DNA of 64,000 nucleotides from Leptospira ognonensis (GTDB lineage Bacteria; Spirochaetota; Leptospiria; Leptospirales; Leptospiraceae), in contig NZ_RQGD01000035.1 in the NCBI RefSeq assembly GCF_004770745.1, forward strand, positions 62,001 to 126,000, in the 5' to 3' direction. The translations under genes were made by a program, and so were the position numbers. Within the stretch, counting starts at the first letter, position 1. Each line of letters starts with the position of its first letter. The notes beneath the pieces were generated by a model. That model saw nothing but the letters and a program-made list of their open reading frames with translations, made no database searches and had not been told where the DNA came from. Shown piece after piece: positions 18,382 to 27,091 of this stretch.

Positions 18382-19235
18382 ATCAAAAACCAAGTTATAA
18401 GGGAAAAGTTCGAGATGTTTATGACCTAGGAGAAACCTTAATCTTAAAGGCGAGTGATCGGATATCGGCCTTTGATGTAGTCTTTGAGGAACCTGTGCCT
18501 GAAAAAGGTAAGATTCTCACGCGCATTTCAACAAATTGGTTCCATTTTTTTTCAGAATATAAAAATCATTTAATCACTGATGATTATAAGTTATTTCCTT
18601 CACCCTTTCAGGTAGAACCGTCCTTTTCTGGATGCTCAGTTTTAGTAAAAAAAACAAAGAGAATCGATTATGAATGTGTAGTGCGAGGTTATATATCAGG
18701 TTCTGCGTTTAAGGAATATAAGGCAACGGGTCAGGTAGCTTTTCTGCCTTATCCAGAGGGTTTATTAGAGTCAGAAAAATTTCCTGAACCTATATTTACT
18801 CCTGCACGAAAGAATGATTCAGGACACGATGAAAATATCAGCGAAAAAACGATGAGAAACGAAATTGGTGATGAATTGTTTCTTAGTTTAAAAAATACAT
18901 CGTTAGCGATCTATCAAAAAGCCCATACGCAAATGAAAAAACAAGGTATCATTCTCTGTGATACCAAGTTTGAATTTGGTATTTTAGACGGTGAACCCAT
19001 TCTGATAGATGAAATTTTGACACCAGATTCTTCGAGATATTGGGAAGAACGTGAATACAAAACGGGAACTTCCCCTGCTAGCTTAGACAAACAAATATTG
19101 CGAAATTGGCTAGAAACTACAGGGTGGAACAAAAATCCACCTCCACCAAAATTATCTGAATCCTTGATTACTGAGCTTAGAGCAAAATATTTAGAATTAG
19201 AAGAGAAAATTAATATATGTTTATCGTTAAAATAA
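18378..19235 (+). CDS. purC: Phosphoribosylaminoimidazole-succinocarboxamide synthase
   Basis: 285 residues. It joins CAIR and aspartate with ATP in de novo purine synthesis. Family blocks are [20 protein letters not shown] (ATP loop), [50 protein letters not shown] and [19 protein letters not shown]. The length is like the eukaryotic/yeast-type enzyme rather than the about 237-residue E. coli form. ATG 18378 overlaps the preceding stop as ATGA; the in-frame ATG at 18366 is an alternative. purS begins 19 bases inside its 3' end. Confidence 0.95.
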   Translation: MNQKPSYKGKVRDVYDLGETLILKASDRISAFDVVFEEPVPEKGKILTRISTNWFHFFSEYKNHLITDDYKLFPSPFQVEPSFSGCSVLVKKTKRIDYECVVRGYISGSAFKEYKATGQVAFLPYPEGLLESEKFPEPIFTPARKNDSGHDENISEKTMRNEIGDELFLSLKNTSLAIYQKAHTQMKKQGIILCDTKFEFGILDGEPILIDEILTPDSSRYWEEREYKTGTSPASLDKQILRNWLETTGWNKNPPPPKLSESLITELRAKYLELEEKINICLSLK

Positions 19236-19465
19236 ATATCACACTAAAAGATTCCGTTTTAGATCCACAAGGTCAAACGGTTTTACGCGCGTTACATGAC
19301 CAAGGGAAAGATTCGATCTTCGATGTTCGTGTAGGAAAGTATATAGAAGTAAAAATAGATACGCAAGATAAGCAGATTGCAGAAAAGCATGCGATTGAGC
19401 TTTGCGAGTCGGTACTTGTGAACCAAGTCATTGAAACTTTTAGGTACACTGTCGAGAAGATATGA
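19217..19465 (+). CDS. purS: PurS subunit of FGAM synthetase
   Basis: 82 residues, typical PurS size. The sequence shows [20 protein letters not shown] and [12 protein letters not shown], the standard PurS signatures, with [20 protein letters not shown] at the C-terminal helix. PurS bridges PurL and PurQ and channels ammonia in formylglycinamidine ribonucleotide synthase. It overlaps purC (19 bases) and purQ (ATGA, 19462-19465), so translation is probably coupled. The large subunit purL is not in the window. Confidence 0.93.
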   Translation: MFIVKINITLKDSVLDPQGQTVLRALHDQGKDSIFDVRVGKYIEVKIDTQDKQIAEKHAIELCESVLVNQVIETFRYTVEKI

Positions 19466-20115
19466 AAGTAAGCGTAATCACATTTCCAGGTTCAAATTGT
19501 GATAAGGATATTGGTAGCATCCTAGCCAGTGAGTATGCGGCAAAGGTAACTTTCGTTTGGCATAAAGAACAAGTTGCAGGGGATACTGATTTGATTGTTC
19601 TGCCAGGTGGGTTCTCTTTTGGGGATTATTTGAGATGTGGAGCCATGGCAAAATATAGCGAAGCCATGAAATCGGTAGTGGCTCATGCGAAACGTGGTGG
19701 AATGATTCTAGGAATCTGCAATGGCTTTCAGATACTAACTGAAAGTGGACTCCTACCAGGAGCACTTCTACATAATCGTTCCCTTAAATATATTTGCAAG
19801 GATGTAGCCTTAGTGCCAAATGCATCCAATATGCTAACGAAAAATATAGTGCAAAAAGAACTCGTGATACCGATCGCACATGGGGAAGGTGCCTATTTTG
19901 CAGAAAACGAAACCTTACACCAAATTGAAAATGACGGACAAGTCATGTTTCGATATGCTTCCAATCCCAATGGTTCCTTGAATGACATTGCAGGAATTTG
20001 TGATCGAACAGGCAAAATTGTTGGTATGATGCCGCATCCTGAAAGAGCCATGAATCCTTATACATCACATTTGGACGGAAAACTAATTTTTGATGCAATT
20101 TTTTCTGCCTTGTAG
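19462..20115 (+). CDS. purQ: PurQ glutaminase subunit of FGAM synthetase
   Basis: 217 residues, a class I glutamine amidotransferase. The start is [17 protein letters not shown]; the oxyanion loop is VLPGGFSFGDYLRCGAMA, the nucleophile elbow GICNGFQILTESGLLPGAL has the catalytic Cys, and the His/Glu pair is in MMPHPERAMN. It supplies ammonia to PurL through PurS. A short spacer of 11 bases separates it from glgC. Confidence 0.95.
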   Translation: MKVSVITFPGSNCDKDIGSILASEYAAKVTFVWHKEQVAGDTDLIVLPGGFSFGDYLRCGAMAKYSEAMKSVVAHAKRGGMILGICNGFQILTESGLLPGALLHNRSLKYICKDVALVPNASNMLTKNIVQKELVIPIAHGEGAYFAENETLHQIENDGQVMFRYASNPNGSLNDIAGICDRTGKIVGMMPHPERAMNPYTSHLDGKLIFDAIFSAL

Positions 20116-20126
20116 TAAGATTTGGT

Positions 20127-21410
20127 ATGCGCTTCCAAGAAGACTCAATCGATTGTGTCGATTTTATTTTAAAAAAAGATGAGGTTTTGACAGTCATATT
20201 AGGTGGGGGAAAGGGTACTCGGTTGCTCCCTCTAACCGAAAAACGGTCCAAGCCTGCTGTTAGTTTTGGTGGGAAATACCGACTGATCGATATTCCTATT
20301 TCCAATTCACTGAACAGTGGTTTTGAGAAAATCTTTGTCCTCACTCAATTCAATTCCTACTCCCTCAATCGCCACGTGCATAGAACCTATGCTTCGAATT
20401 CGATCCACCAGAAATCCTTTGTCGAGATCATCGCGGCGGAGCAAACCGTTTCTAGTGTCAATTGGTTCGAAGGAACCGCCGATGCCGTACGAAAGGTATT
20501 GCCCTACATTCGCGAGCAACTTCCAAAATACGTTTTAATTCTTTCTGGAGATCAGCTTTATAATATGGATCTCGCCGATTTTATGCAAAACCATTTAATC
20601 GATCCTGAAACTGAGATCAGTGTGGCCTGTAATGCGGTTCCTGAGGATCAGGTTTATGGATTGGGAATTGTGCAGACAGGAGTTGGTGGATTCATACAGG
20701 AATTCATAGAAAAACCCCAAGATTTATCCCAGGTTGAGAGCTGTCGCCAAGCAGACGGAAAGTATCTCGCCAATATGGGCATTTATATTTTTAATACAAG
20801 AACCCTCATTGAAGTCTTAGAAGACCAATCCATGACAGACTTTGGGAAAGAAATTTTGCCAAAGGCGATCCGTGAGAAAAAAGTGAAGGCTTATAATTAT
20901 GACGGATACTGGGAAGATATTGGAACCATTCGAGCATTTTATGATGCTAACTTAATGTTAACGGATGATATACCCAAATTCAATTTGTATTTGGAAAAGA
21001 CACCTTTCTATACACGGGCAAGGTCCCTCCCTCCCACAAAAATCAACAATGCGATTGTGAATCGCGCCTTGATTTCTGAAGGTACAATTTTGGATCACTG
21101 TGAGATTCACCGTTCGGTGATCGGTGTAAGACAGTTCATTGCGCGTGGATCGAAAATTTATGATTCTGTCATTATGGGATTGAACCACTACGGCGGCTTT
21201 GATCGAAAATCAGGAAAGATTCCCAATGGAATCGGCCAAGATTGTGAGATACGAAATGCCATCGTCGACAAAGACTGTGCCATCGGAACAGGCGTTAAGC
21301 TTCTCAATCGGAACCAATATACGGAGTATGAGGACGAATTTGTCAGGATTCGCGATGGGATCATCGTAGTTCCCAGACATACGAAAATTCCCGATGGGTA
21401 TGAGATTTAA
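20127..21410 (+). CDS. glgC: Glucose-1-phosphate adenylyltransferase
   Basis: 427 residues. It makes ADP-glucose for glycogen. Nucleotidyltransferase motifs are ILGGGKGTRLLPLTEKRSKP, GGKYRLIDIPISNSLNSG, NWFEGTADAVRK, LILSGDQLYNMD, FIEKPQ and DGYWEDIGTI. The C-terminal third is a left-handed beta-helix (GTILDHCEIHRSVIGVRQFI, CEIRNAIVDKDCAIGTGV), as expected for GlgC. The ATG at 20127 adds about 20 residues before the motif, within normal range; no strong Shine-Dalgarno was seen. No other glycogen gene is adjacent. Confidence 0.93.
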   Translation: MRFQEDSIDCVDFILKKDEVLTVILGGGKGTRLLPLTEKRSKPAVSFGGKYRLIDIPISNSLNSGFEKIFVLTQFNSYSLNRHVHRTYASNSIHQKSFVEIIAAEQTVSSVNWFEGTADAVRKVLPYIREQLPKYVLILSGDQLYNMDLADFMQNHLIDPETEISVACNAVPEDQVYGLGIVQTGVGGFIQEFIEKPQDLSQVESCRQADGKYLANMGIYIFNTRTLIEVLEDQSMTDFGKEILPKAIREKKVKAYNYDGYWEDIGTIRAFYDANLMLTDDIPKFNLYLEKTPFYTRARSLPPTKINNAIVNRALISEGTILDHCEIHRSVIGVRQFIARGSKIYDSVIMGLNHYGGFDRKSGKIPNGIGQDCEIRNAIVDKDCAIGTGVKLLNRNQYTEYEDEFVRIRDGIIVVPRHTKIPDGYEI

Positions 21411-21438
21411 TCTGCCACATTTATGACATAGAACAGGG

Positions 21439-21466
21439 TTTTTTGTGCTAAAATTGTCACAAAAAA
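21439..21466 (+). terminator. Inverted repeat after glgC
   Basis: TTTTTTGTG (21439-21447) and CACAAAAAA (21458-21466) form a perfect 9-bp stem with a 10-base loop, between glgC and the EAL gene. It is weak in GC and the T run is at the 5' side on the plus strand, so it could instead be a regulator site for the EAL gene. Confidence 0.4.
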
Positions 21467-21501
21467 CGTAAAAATAGATTGCCGACCTTAGTAGGGCTCA
21501 C

Positions 21502-22767
21502 ATGGTATCCAAGGAAAGCGAGCGAACTATGTTCATTACAGAAACAGAGCAAGGCAATCAGTTTTGGAACGAAAGTCATTTCGTTCCTCATTTTCAGCCC
21601 ATCGTAAATGCGATCAATCGGTCGATCTCCGCCTATGAAGTCCTAGGGCGACAGTTCAATCCCGAAGAAAATTCATACCATTCCCTCGGTAGTCTTTTTC
21701 ATAGCCGTGAAAAAGATATGGTACCCATCTACAATATCGATCGTATCCTCAGGGAAAAAGCAGTCCTGCAATTGAAGGAGTCGAACCTTAGAACCAAGTT
21801 ATTTTTTAATATGATGCCAAATTTTCTTTCTCGCGTGCATCACACGGACTTATTTGCAGAAAATTTTCACATCATTCAACTCATTGAGAAATACGGTATC
21901 AATAGAAATCAAGTTGTCATTGAAATCACGGAAGATGAATTTGAAGGATCCATTGAAAGGCTGATACAAATCGTACAAATTTTTAGAGATTATGGTCTTA
22001 AGATCGCAATCGACGATTTGGGTTCTGGCTTTTCGAACTTGGAACGGATTGGCTATCTCCATCCAGATATCATGAAAGTGGATATCCAAATCATGAGAGA
22101 GAGTTTAAATAAAAATTCTTTCAAACAAGTCTTAGGTGCGATTTCGGAAATGTCTCAGAAGCTGGGCTCTCAACTTCTTTTTGAAGGTATTGAAACGGAA
22201 GAAGAAGTCAATCTAGCTTTGTCCATGGGTGCGAACCTTTTGCAAGGCTACTACTTTTCGACACCAAATCCTAGTTTTCTAAATCGAAATACCTTTACGG
22301 AAAAAATGACACATGTTTTAGAAAACTTTAGTCATAAGAGGTCGATTGAACTGGTAGAGAAGGGAAGACGTGAGCAGGTCATCATTGACCACTTAAACCA
22401 GGTATTTAGTGGCTTAGAAGACGCATCTGACGATAACTTTGTATTCTACTTTGGAACCATCTTAAAAACGTTGCCTAAAAACATTTTGAAAATTTTTGTC
22501 TGTGATAAAGATGGCTATCAGATAACGCCCACATACGATCTCGATCGAATGGCAGGCGGCTATTTAGAAAAGATCACACAGATTGGAAACAATTATGCTT
22601 GGAAACCATACTTCTTAAAACATAAAGCAGAATCCGATCGTTTTCAAAAAAAATGGGGCGTTACGTACCCTCTTTATGACATTCAGAATCAAAATCAATA
22701 TGTGATTTTTACATTCTCTTTAGCACAATCCCGAATCCTCATTGCCCAGGTGGACTGGACGGATTAG
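21502..22767 (+). CDS. EAL-domain cyclic-di-GMP phosphodiesterase with C-terminal sensor-like domain
   Basis: 421 residues. The EAL fold covers about residues 25-265. The signature reads EVL (YEVLGRQ), still ExL; the other catalytic and metal residues are in place: FNMMP (Asn), EITEDE (Glu), IAIDDLGSGFSNLERIG (Asp-Asp), DIMKVD (Lys/Asp), FEGIETEEE (Glu) and LLQGYYFSTP (Gln). An active phosphodiesterase is therefore likely. The C-terminal 140 residues have a PAS-like layout comparable to the YkuI C-terminal domain. Start ATG 21502 or 21529 are both possible. Cytosolic; no membrane segment. Confidence 0.85.
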   Translation: MVSKESERTMFITETEQGNQFWNESHFVPHFQPIVNAINRSISAYEVLGRQFNPEENSYHSLGSLFHSREKDMVPIYNIDRILREKAVLQLKESNLRTKLFFNMMPNFLSRVHHTDLFAENFHIIQLIEKYGINRNQVVIEITEDEFEGSIERLIQIVQIFRDYGLKIAIDDLGSGFSNLERIGYLHPDIMKVDIQIMRESLNKNSFKQVLGAISEMSQKLGSQLLFEGIETEEEVNLALSMGANLLQGYYFSTPNPSFLNRNTFTEKMTHVLENFSHKRSIELVEKGRREQVIIDHLNQVFSGLEDASDDNFVFYFGTILKTLPKNILKIFVCDKDGYQITPTYDLDRMAGGYLEKITQIGNNYAWKPYFLKHKAESDRFQKKWGVTYPLYDIQNQNQYVIFTFSLAQSRILIAQVDWTD

Positions 22768-22863
22768 GAATCGTTTGTTTTTTTAGATTGGAATGATTTC
22801 TTGGTAGTAGAGAATCGTCTAAACGTAGAACCATTCTAAAAATATAGTTTAAGGGATACAAAA

Positions 22864-23616
22864 TTGTCCGTCCTTCTAGAAATTCGCGAACTGCGAGCAG
22901 TCGTTGGAGAAAAAGAGATTCTGAAAGGAGTCAATCTGAGCATCGGAGCCGGTGAGGTGCATGCCATCATGGGACCAAATGGCTCAGGGAAAAGCACTCT
23001 TTCCAATGTATTGTTAGGCCACCCTCACTATACGGTCACTTCCGGTGACATTCTTTTTAAAGGAGAGTCGATCCTCCACTTGCCAACCGATGTACGCGCG
23101 AGACTCGGTCTTTTTCTTTCCTTTCAATACCCTACCGCACTTCCAGGGGTCTCCATTGGGAATTTTTTAAAATCGATCTTAAAAGCCCACAGAGGGAAAG
23201 ATGTCCCTGTAAAAGAGTTTAAAGCGGAGCTGAAAAGCGCCATGTCCTTATTAGATGTTCCAGACTCATTTATTTCTCGTTATGTGAATGATGGATTTTC
23301 GGGCGGAGAAAAGAAAAAGGCTGAGATTCTACAAATGAGTTTACTCAAGCCTGCACTTGCCATATTGGATGAGACCGATTCTGGCCTTGATATTGATGCC
23401 TTACGAATCGTCTCTGAGGGCATTACTTCCAATCGATCGAGTGAGCGTTCGATACTTTTAATTACGCACTACCAGCGAATGTTGAACTATGTCATCCCAG
23501 ATTTCATTCATGTGTTTGCGAATGGCAAGATTCTTGAGACAGGGGGCAAGGAACTTTCTCTCAAGTTAGAGGAGCAAGGTTATGATTGGATACTGGAAAA
23601 GGCCGGGATTAAATAA
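22864..23616 (+). CDS. sufC: Fe-S cluster assembly ATPase SufC
   Basis: 250 residues. SufC motifs are complete: Walker [21 protein letters not shown]-loop [18 protein letters not shown], signature [18 protein letters not shown], Walker [17 protein letters not shown] and switch His in [13 protein letters not shown]. It powers the SufBCD scaffold. The start is TTG at 22864 with AAGGGA seven bases upstream. It opens the suf-ggt-gsh run; the 96-base upstream gap should hold its promoter, but no convincing IscR/RirA-type site could be fixed by eye. Confidence 0.95.
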   Translation: MSVLLEIRELRAVVGEKEILKGVNLSIGAGEVHAIMGPNGSGKSTLSNVLLGHPHYTVTSGDILFKGESILHLPTDVRARLGLFLSFQYPTALPGVSIGNFLKSILKAHRGKDVPVKEFKAELKSAMSLLDVPDSFISRYVNDGFSGGEKKKAEILQMSLLKPALAILDETDSGLDIDALRIVSEGITSNRSSERSILLITHYQRMLNYVIPDFIHVFANGKILETGGKELSLKLEEQGYDWILEKAGIK

Positions 23617-24795
23617 TTGAATGCAACGGTTTTAAATCAAAAATCTACGTCGAATTTTATACCTGAATCTCTGGTTTCGTGGTGTAAATCAGAAGCGAAA
23701 AAACATTTTGATCTTCTTTCCTACCCAAAGATATCTGATGAGATTTGGAGAAAGTTTCCACTTCAACAATTAGATTTTGCTGAACTGATCAATAATGAAT
23801 CTGAATCTAACATTCATGGAATGGAAGATACTCATTTTGATCTAAAGAAAAACTCCGAAACAGCAAAACGCATGTTAACAGAGATGCTTCAGATGGCGAG
23901 TGAAAATTATTTTGCACTCTATACCATCCTGCAGGCTGAAAATTTTTATTTTTATGAACTAGATAAAGACGCAAAGGACGAAATGTATTATGACTTCCAA
24001 TATGAAGTTTCACAGGACAGAAACGCATTTTCAGTGATTCTCTTTTCAGTAAAAGAAAACTGTCAGACAAAATTAATGGAAACCTACCTCTCCTCGAGTC
24101 TCAGCGAAAATCAACATCTTCTCGGTTCCATATCATTCTATAAACTCGGATCAGGATCAAAATTAGATATACTTTATGAAGAGAAATTTGATGAAAATCT
24201 AGTTCAATTCAGATGTCAGGTTTCAAAGCAAGAAAACGATAGCCAATTGAACATTTTTTCCTTTCCGAGTGGAGGCTTTCGTAAAAAACATTTTTATCAT
24301 CCAGAGCTCGACGGAAAAGGTTCTTCGTATTTTTTAACCGGCGTTAGTTCCCTTGTTCGAAGAGAGTTGCTTGATATCGATGCGAAAGTGACACATTTAG
24401 CCTCCGACTCGACGAGCAAGATCATCTATAAGGCCATCGTAAATGATAAAGCACATCACATCTTTACAGGCAATTTGGCGATACCGAATTCGGTTAAAAA
24501 AGTAATCGCCCACCAAGAATCTCATAATCTTTCTTTAAATAAAAAAGCAAGGGCAGAGGCGAACCCGAAGCTTGAAGTTATGGCAGAGGATGTATCTTGC
24601 ACGCATGGTGCGACCGTTGGAGATATTAACGAAGAGCAGTTGTTCTATCTTCTTTCACGAGGATTAACACCCGAAGAATCAAAATCCATTTTGGTTGCCT
24701 CTTTTTACGAAGAAACAATAAACAAAATACCATTTCCTGATCACATTAAAGAATCGGTTTCTGCAAAGATTAGAGCTAGTGTTTTAAGGAATTAA
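23617..24795 (+). CDS. sufD: Fe-S cluster assembly protein SufD
   Basis: 392 residues, SufB/SufD family. The C-terminal beta-helix end is clearly SufD-like: VIAHQESHNLSLNKKARAEA, PKLEVMAEDVSCTHGATVGD and EEQLFYLLSRGLTPEESK. The NP-LEV-x-A-DDV-x-CxHG block distinguishes SufD from SufB, whose version carries CDSLL and EHEATTSKI. It partners SufB and SufC. TTG start directly after the sufC stop. The N-terminal half is poorly conserved. No sufB lies in the operon. Confidence 0.88.
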   Translation: MNATVLNQKSTSNFIPESLVSWCKSEAKKHFDLLSYPKISDEIWRKFPLQQLDFAELINNESESNIHGMEDTHFDLKKNSETAKRMLTEMLQMASENYFALYTILQAENFYFYELDKDAKDEMYYDFQYEVSQDRNAFSVILFSVKENCQTKLMETYLSSSLSENQHLLGSISFYKLGSGSKLDILYEEKFDENLVQFRCQVSKQENDSQLNIFSFPSGGFRKKHFYHPELDGKGSSYFLTGVSSLVRRELLDIDAKVTHLASDSTSKIIYKAIVNDKAHHIFTGNLAIPNSVKKVIAHQESHNLSLNKKARAEANPKLEVMAEDVSCTHGATVGDINEEQLFYLLSRGLTPEESKSILVASFYEETINKIPFPDHIKESVSAKIRASVLRN

Positions 24796-24797
24796 AA

Positions 24798-25115
24798 GTG
24801 GCATTTCTCAAATTAGCAAAAACAGATCAGGTCTTAGAAGGAAAAATTTTAGTAAAAAAAACAAAATTTACCAACATCATTTTGACTCGTTTAGATGGGG
24901 AATTTCTTGCCTTTGAGGATGTTTGCACTCATGACGGAGAAATAATCTCCTGCGGAAAACTAGAAGGTGAGGTAATTACCTGTCCTAGACATTTTGCAAA
25001 ATTCAATATCCGGACTGGTGCCGTTCTTGCCAAGCCAGCTACCGAGCCCTTAACTTTGTTTCCAGTAAGAATCAATGGTGATGATATAGAAGTGGATTAT
25101 GAGGATGCTTTTTAA
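24798..25115 (+). CDS. Rieske-type [2Fe-2S] ferredoxin
   Basis: 105 residues, a single Rieske domain. The ligands are CTHD (about residue 42-44) and CPRH (about 61-64), that is C-x-H-x(16)-C-x2-H, with the usual short proteins of the NirD/biphenyl-dioxygenase ferredoxin type. It probably shuttles electrons in the cytosol; in this operon it could donate electrons to cluster assembly. The start is GTG at 24798, two bases after sufD; its stop overlaps the sufS ATG by one base. Confidence 0.88.
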   Translation: MAFLKLAKTDQVLEGKILVKKTKFTNIILTRLDGEFLAFEDVCTHDGEIISCGKLEGEVITCPRHFAKFNIRTGAVLAKPATEPLTLFPVRINGDDIEVDYEDAF

Positions 25116-26356
25116 TGCTTGATCCATACCAGCTTAAGTTAGACTTCCCAATTCTTAATACAAGAACTCCCAGTGGCAAAGCACTTGTATATTTGGACAA
25201 TGCTGCGTCTTCCCAAAAGCCCAGTTCGGTAATTGAAGGAACGACAAAATACTATTCACAAGAAAATGCGAACATACATAGGGGTATCTATCATCTCTCG
25301 CAACATGCCACTGAGTTATATGAAAAAACGAGAATCAAGACTTCAAATTTTTTCCGAGCACAATGTGCGAAAGCCATTATTTTTACAAGGGGAACAACCG
25401 AATCGATCAACCTTGTCGCCCAAGCCTGGGGTAGAAACAATATCCAAGCTGGTGATGAGATTGTGTTATCTGTGCAAGAACACCATTCCAATTTGGTGCC
25501 TTGGCAGATGTTGGCCTTAGAGAAAAAGGCCGTATTGAAGTTTATTCCCATAAAAGCAGATACCACCTATGATCTTTCTGGCTTAAAAAATATCATCACG
25601 AGAAAGACAAAGCTCGTAGCGGTCTCGCAAATGTCGAACGTAACGGGAACCATTCACGATATTCTACCCATCATAGAAAGGGCCAGGCAAGTCGGAGCAA
25701 AAGTACTCATAGATGGGGCTCAGTCCTCCTCACATTTAAAAATTGACTTAGTGGGAATGGATGTAGATTTTTTTGCTTTCTCTGCCCATAAGATGTTAGG
25801 GCCTACGGGCGTGGGAGTTTTGTTCGGGAAAGAAGAAATACTTGAGGAGATGCCCCCTTGGTTAGGTGGTGGGGACATGATAGAAACTGTAAATTTAGAA
25901 TCATCAACCTATGCTAACCTTCCTGCCAAGCTAGAGGCTGGAACACCAAATATTGCGGGTGTCATCGGATTCTCCTATGCTCTTGATTACCTTTCAAAAG
26001 TGGGAATGGAAAATATCCATTCTCATGAGCAAGAAATCACTGCCTATGCTTTGGAAGAACTGAGTCGTATGGGTGGGATCAAACTATATGGAACAGATGA
26101 TCTTTCACAACGTGGAGGAGTCGTTTCTTTTACAGTGGAAGGAGTTCATCCGCATGACGTAGGTTCCATGCTAGATGAAGAAGGTGTTGCCATTCGTGTA
26201 GGGCACCATTGTTGCCAGCCACTCATGCGAGAGTGGTCTATACCCGGAACCTGTAGAGCTTCTTTTTATTTGTATACCACAAAAGAAGATGTAGATGCCT
26301 TGGTGGCAGGTTTACATAAAGTGAAAGCCATATTTTCTCGTGTCGCAAGAAAGTAA
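25115..26356 (+). CDS. sufS: Cysteine desulfurase SufS
   Basis: 413 residues, a PLP aminotransferase-fold enzyme that removes sulfur from cysteine. It has [11 protein letters not shown] near the start, [36 protein letters not shown], the PLP lysine in [14 protein letters not shown] and the catalytic cysteine in [14 protein letters not shown]. This places it in the SufS (class II) group. It overlaps the next gene, sufU, by 17 bases, so sulfur transfer partners are co-made. Confidence 0.96.
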   Translation: MLDPYQLKLDFPILNTRTPSGKALVYLDNAASSQKPSSVIEGTTKYYSQENANIHRGIYHLSQHATELYEKTRIKTSNFFRAQCAKAIIFTRGTTESINLVAQAWGRNNIQAGDEIVLSVQEHHSNLVPWQMLALEKKAVLKFIPIKADTTYDLSGLKNIITRKTKLVAVSQMSNVTGTIHDILPIIERARQVGAKVLIDGAQSSSHLKIDLVGMDVDFFAFSAHKMLGPTGVGVLFGKEEILEEMPPWLGGGDMIETVNLESSTYANLPAKLEAGTPNIAGVIGFSYALDYLSKVGMENIHSHEQEITAYALEELSRMGGIKLYGTDDLSQRGGVVSFTVEGVHPHDVGSMLDEEGVAIRVGHHCCQPLMREWSIPGTCRASFYLYTTKEDVDALVAGLHKVKAIFSRVARK

Positions 26357-26771
26357 CAACCAATACCAAGATTTCCTAAATTGGAAGGAACTTGGCATCT
26401 GGGAGGTAGCGAAACAATCACACACAATTCTAACTGCCTCCAATCCACTTTGTGGAGATCAAATATCTCTTCATTGTATTGTTTCAAATGCAAAGATAGA
26501 GATTGAGTCGATGAATGGCGAATCCTGTTCCGTTTGTATGGCAAGTAGTGGCATTCTCTTTTCTCGACGAGAAAAATGGGATCTATCCAGTCTAAATCGT
26601 TACCAGGGATTCATTGAAAATTTTCTGCATGACAATCGTAGTTTTGAAAGTTTTAATACAGAAGAAATTCAGTTTTGGATGTTAATGAAACAAAATCCAG
26701 GGCGACATCGGTGTGCGTTTCTACCGTTTCAAGCTCTGAGAAAAGGATTTTTAAAAGAGGAGAAAGCATGA
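26340..26771 (+). CDS. sufU: Sulfur acceptor SufU
   Basis: 143 residues. The zinc/sulfur ligands of SufU are present: NPLCGD (Cys and Asp), [10 protein letters not shown] and [11 protein letters not shown]. SufU takes persulfide sulfur from SufS by zinc-ligand swapping. The start is GTG at 26340 inside the sufS 3' end. The extra cysteine in C-S-V-C is unusual compared with the common CSIS form. It ends in an ATGA overlap with sufT. Confidence 0.9.
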   Translation: MSQESNNQYQDFLNWKELGIWEVAKQSHTILTASNPLCGDQISLHCIVSNAKIEIESMNGESCSVCMASSGILFSRREKWDLSSLNRYQGFIENFLHDNRSFESFNTEEIQFWMLMKQNPGRHRCAFLPFQALRKGFLKEEKA

Positions 26772-27091
26772 TTACCGAACCATCAACAGAAAAGGAATGG
26801 GAAGTCTTTCACAGCATACGATCCGTTGAAGATCCTGAGATTGGAATTTCACTCGTAGAATTAGGCCTAATCTATGAGGTAAAAGTAGAAGTTGATAAGG
26901 CTTTGATCAAGATGACTTATACTTCTCTTGCTTGTCCTTCTGGACCAGAAATGAAAAAGGACATTGAAAATCATGCACTACGAGTTGACGGGATCAATGA
27001 AGCGATCGTCGACGTAGTATGGAATCCCAAATGGGATCCTAGAGAAATGGCGAGTGAAGACGCAAAAATGCATATGGGCATTTATGATTGA
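26768..27091 (+). CDS. sufT: SufT, MIP18/DUF59 family Fe-S maturation protein
   Basis: 107 residues from ATG 26768; a longer frame from 26675 would overlap sufU entirely and lacks family likeness. The domain shows IRSVEDPEIGISLVELGLIY, the Cys-containing MTYTSLACPSGPEMKKDI, and VDVVWNPKWDPREMASEDAK. Members (SufT, PaaD, human MIP18) help deliver Fe-S clusters to targets. It overlaps sufU and ggt by ATGA on either side. Confidence 0.88.
   Translation: MITEPSTEKEWEVFHSIRSVEDPEIGISLVELGLIYEVKVEVDKALIKMTYTSLACPSGPEMKKDIENHALRVDGINEAIVDVVWNPKWDPREMASEDAKMHMGIYD

Noticed and set aside
22768..22863. IscR, RirA or Fur box before sufC
   Set aside because: Several partial repeats were seen but none matched a known box well enough to report.
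23617..24795. Reading this gene as SufB
   Set aside because: The C-terminal AEDVSCTHGATVG region is SufD type; SufB signatures are missing and the protein is short for SufB.
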